From the NCBI GenBank assembly GCA_019009955.1, contig CM032228.1:124800001-124864000 (forward strand): DNA of 64,000 nucleotides, read 5' to 3'. Position 1 is the first letter of the stretch. The number at the start of each line of letters is the position of its first letter. Below are positions 63,616-64,000 of this stretch, piece after piece. Under the pieces are notes generated by a model, which was not told the origin of the DNA, searched no databases, and worked only from the letters and a program-made list of their open reading frames with translations. Both the position numbers and the translations under genes were made by a program. The DNA is from Riptortus pedestris. Its lineage: Eukaryota > Arthropoda > Insecta > Hemiptera > Alydidae.

Positions 63616-64000
63616 CGATTCTTCACACAGACCACATTCCTCATTCTAGAAAAGTAACCGGCTCTACACAGTATTGGAAAAAAATATAAATATAAGGAAT
63701 TTGGTATTAAGATTAGACTATATAAGGTTGGTGTAAAGAACAGTATGCACCGACAGACATGACACAGTATCATCTATACTGGCGGTTCCAACCCTTTACT
63801 TGATTTACCAACCTTGAGAATTATTGCTCTAAAATGATGAATATGGTATAGAAAGCTCCTTGATTGGCCAAAAATAAATAAATAATGCATAATTGAGTTT
63901 TCATTATAATCAAGGAATCAGCTGAATTTTGAGTATGGCATCAATCAAATAAAAATTGACTGACAGGTACTATGTATCCGGAGGATCTTTGGCCAGTTCA

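Overview
The window is animal nuclear DNA, most likely from an arthropod and probably an insect. It has spliced genes with GT/AG introns, AT-rich introns, many (TA)n microsatellites and dense transposable elements. Two host genes are recognisable, both on the + strand. The last coding exon of a THIK-type (KCNK12/13-like) two-pore potassium channel lies at 5602-6485; its upstream exons are not visible. The complete coding region of a BMP-branch receptor Smad (Mad / Smad1-5 type) lies at 40280-55472. It has seven coding exons in perfect phase, 454 residues, and ends in the SSVS phospho-motif. A GC-richer block near 35.7-36.1 kb is a candidate promoter and first exon, and a 3'-UTR exon is likely at about 59107-59740.

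Layout. 1-5.3 kb: repeat-rich, with broken LINE and mariner remnants. 5.6-13.7 kb: channel exon, its 3' UTR and quiet AT-rich DNA. 13.7-35.6 kb: a dense mosaic of one interspersed family (called HINE-like below), tRNA-derived SINEs, a decayed R2-like LINE end, (TA)n tracts and other repeats. 35.7-59.8 kb: the Mad gene, whose introns carry a 4-kb Tc1/mariner-superfamily element with an intact DD82E transposase and ~650-bp inverted repeats, SINEs, a DD41D (rosa-like) mariner nested in a SINE, and several palindromic elements. 60.0-61.2 kb: a minisatellite of 44/29-bp units. 61.6-62.3 kb: a fold-back element enclosing a tRNA-like sequence.

The most interesting content is a small dispersed family (27857-28220, 42219-42366, 53105-53625). 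Each copy is flanked by a perfect 11-12-bp target duplication, and intact units carry what looks like a type I hammerhead ribozyme core (CTGACGA, helix II, GAAA, very short helix III, pairing helix I). The 53105-53625 copy is built from 188-bp units. This resembles metazoan retrozymes or the pLTRs of Penelope-like elements. The 42219 copy has a natural empty site in the opposite TIR of the transposon it invaded. All family names rest on reading the sequence; no database search was possible.
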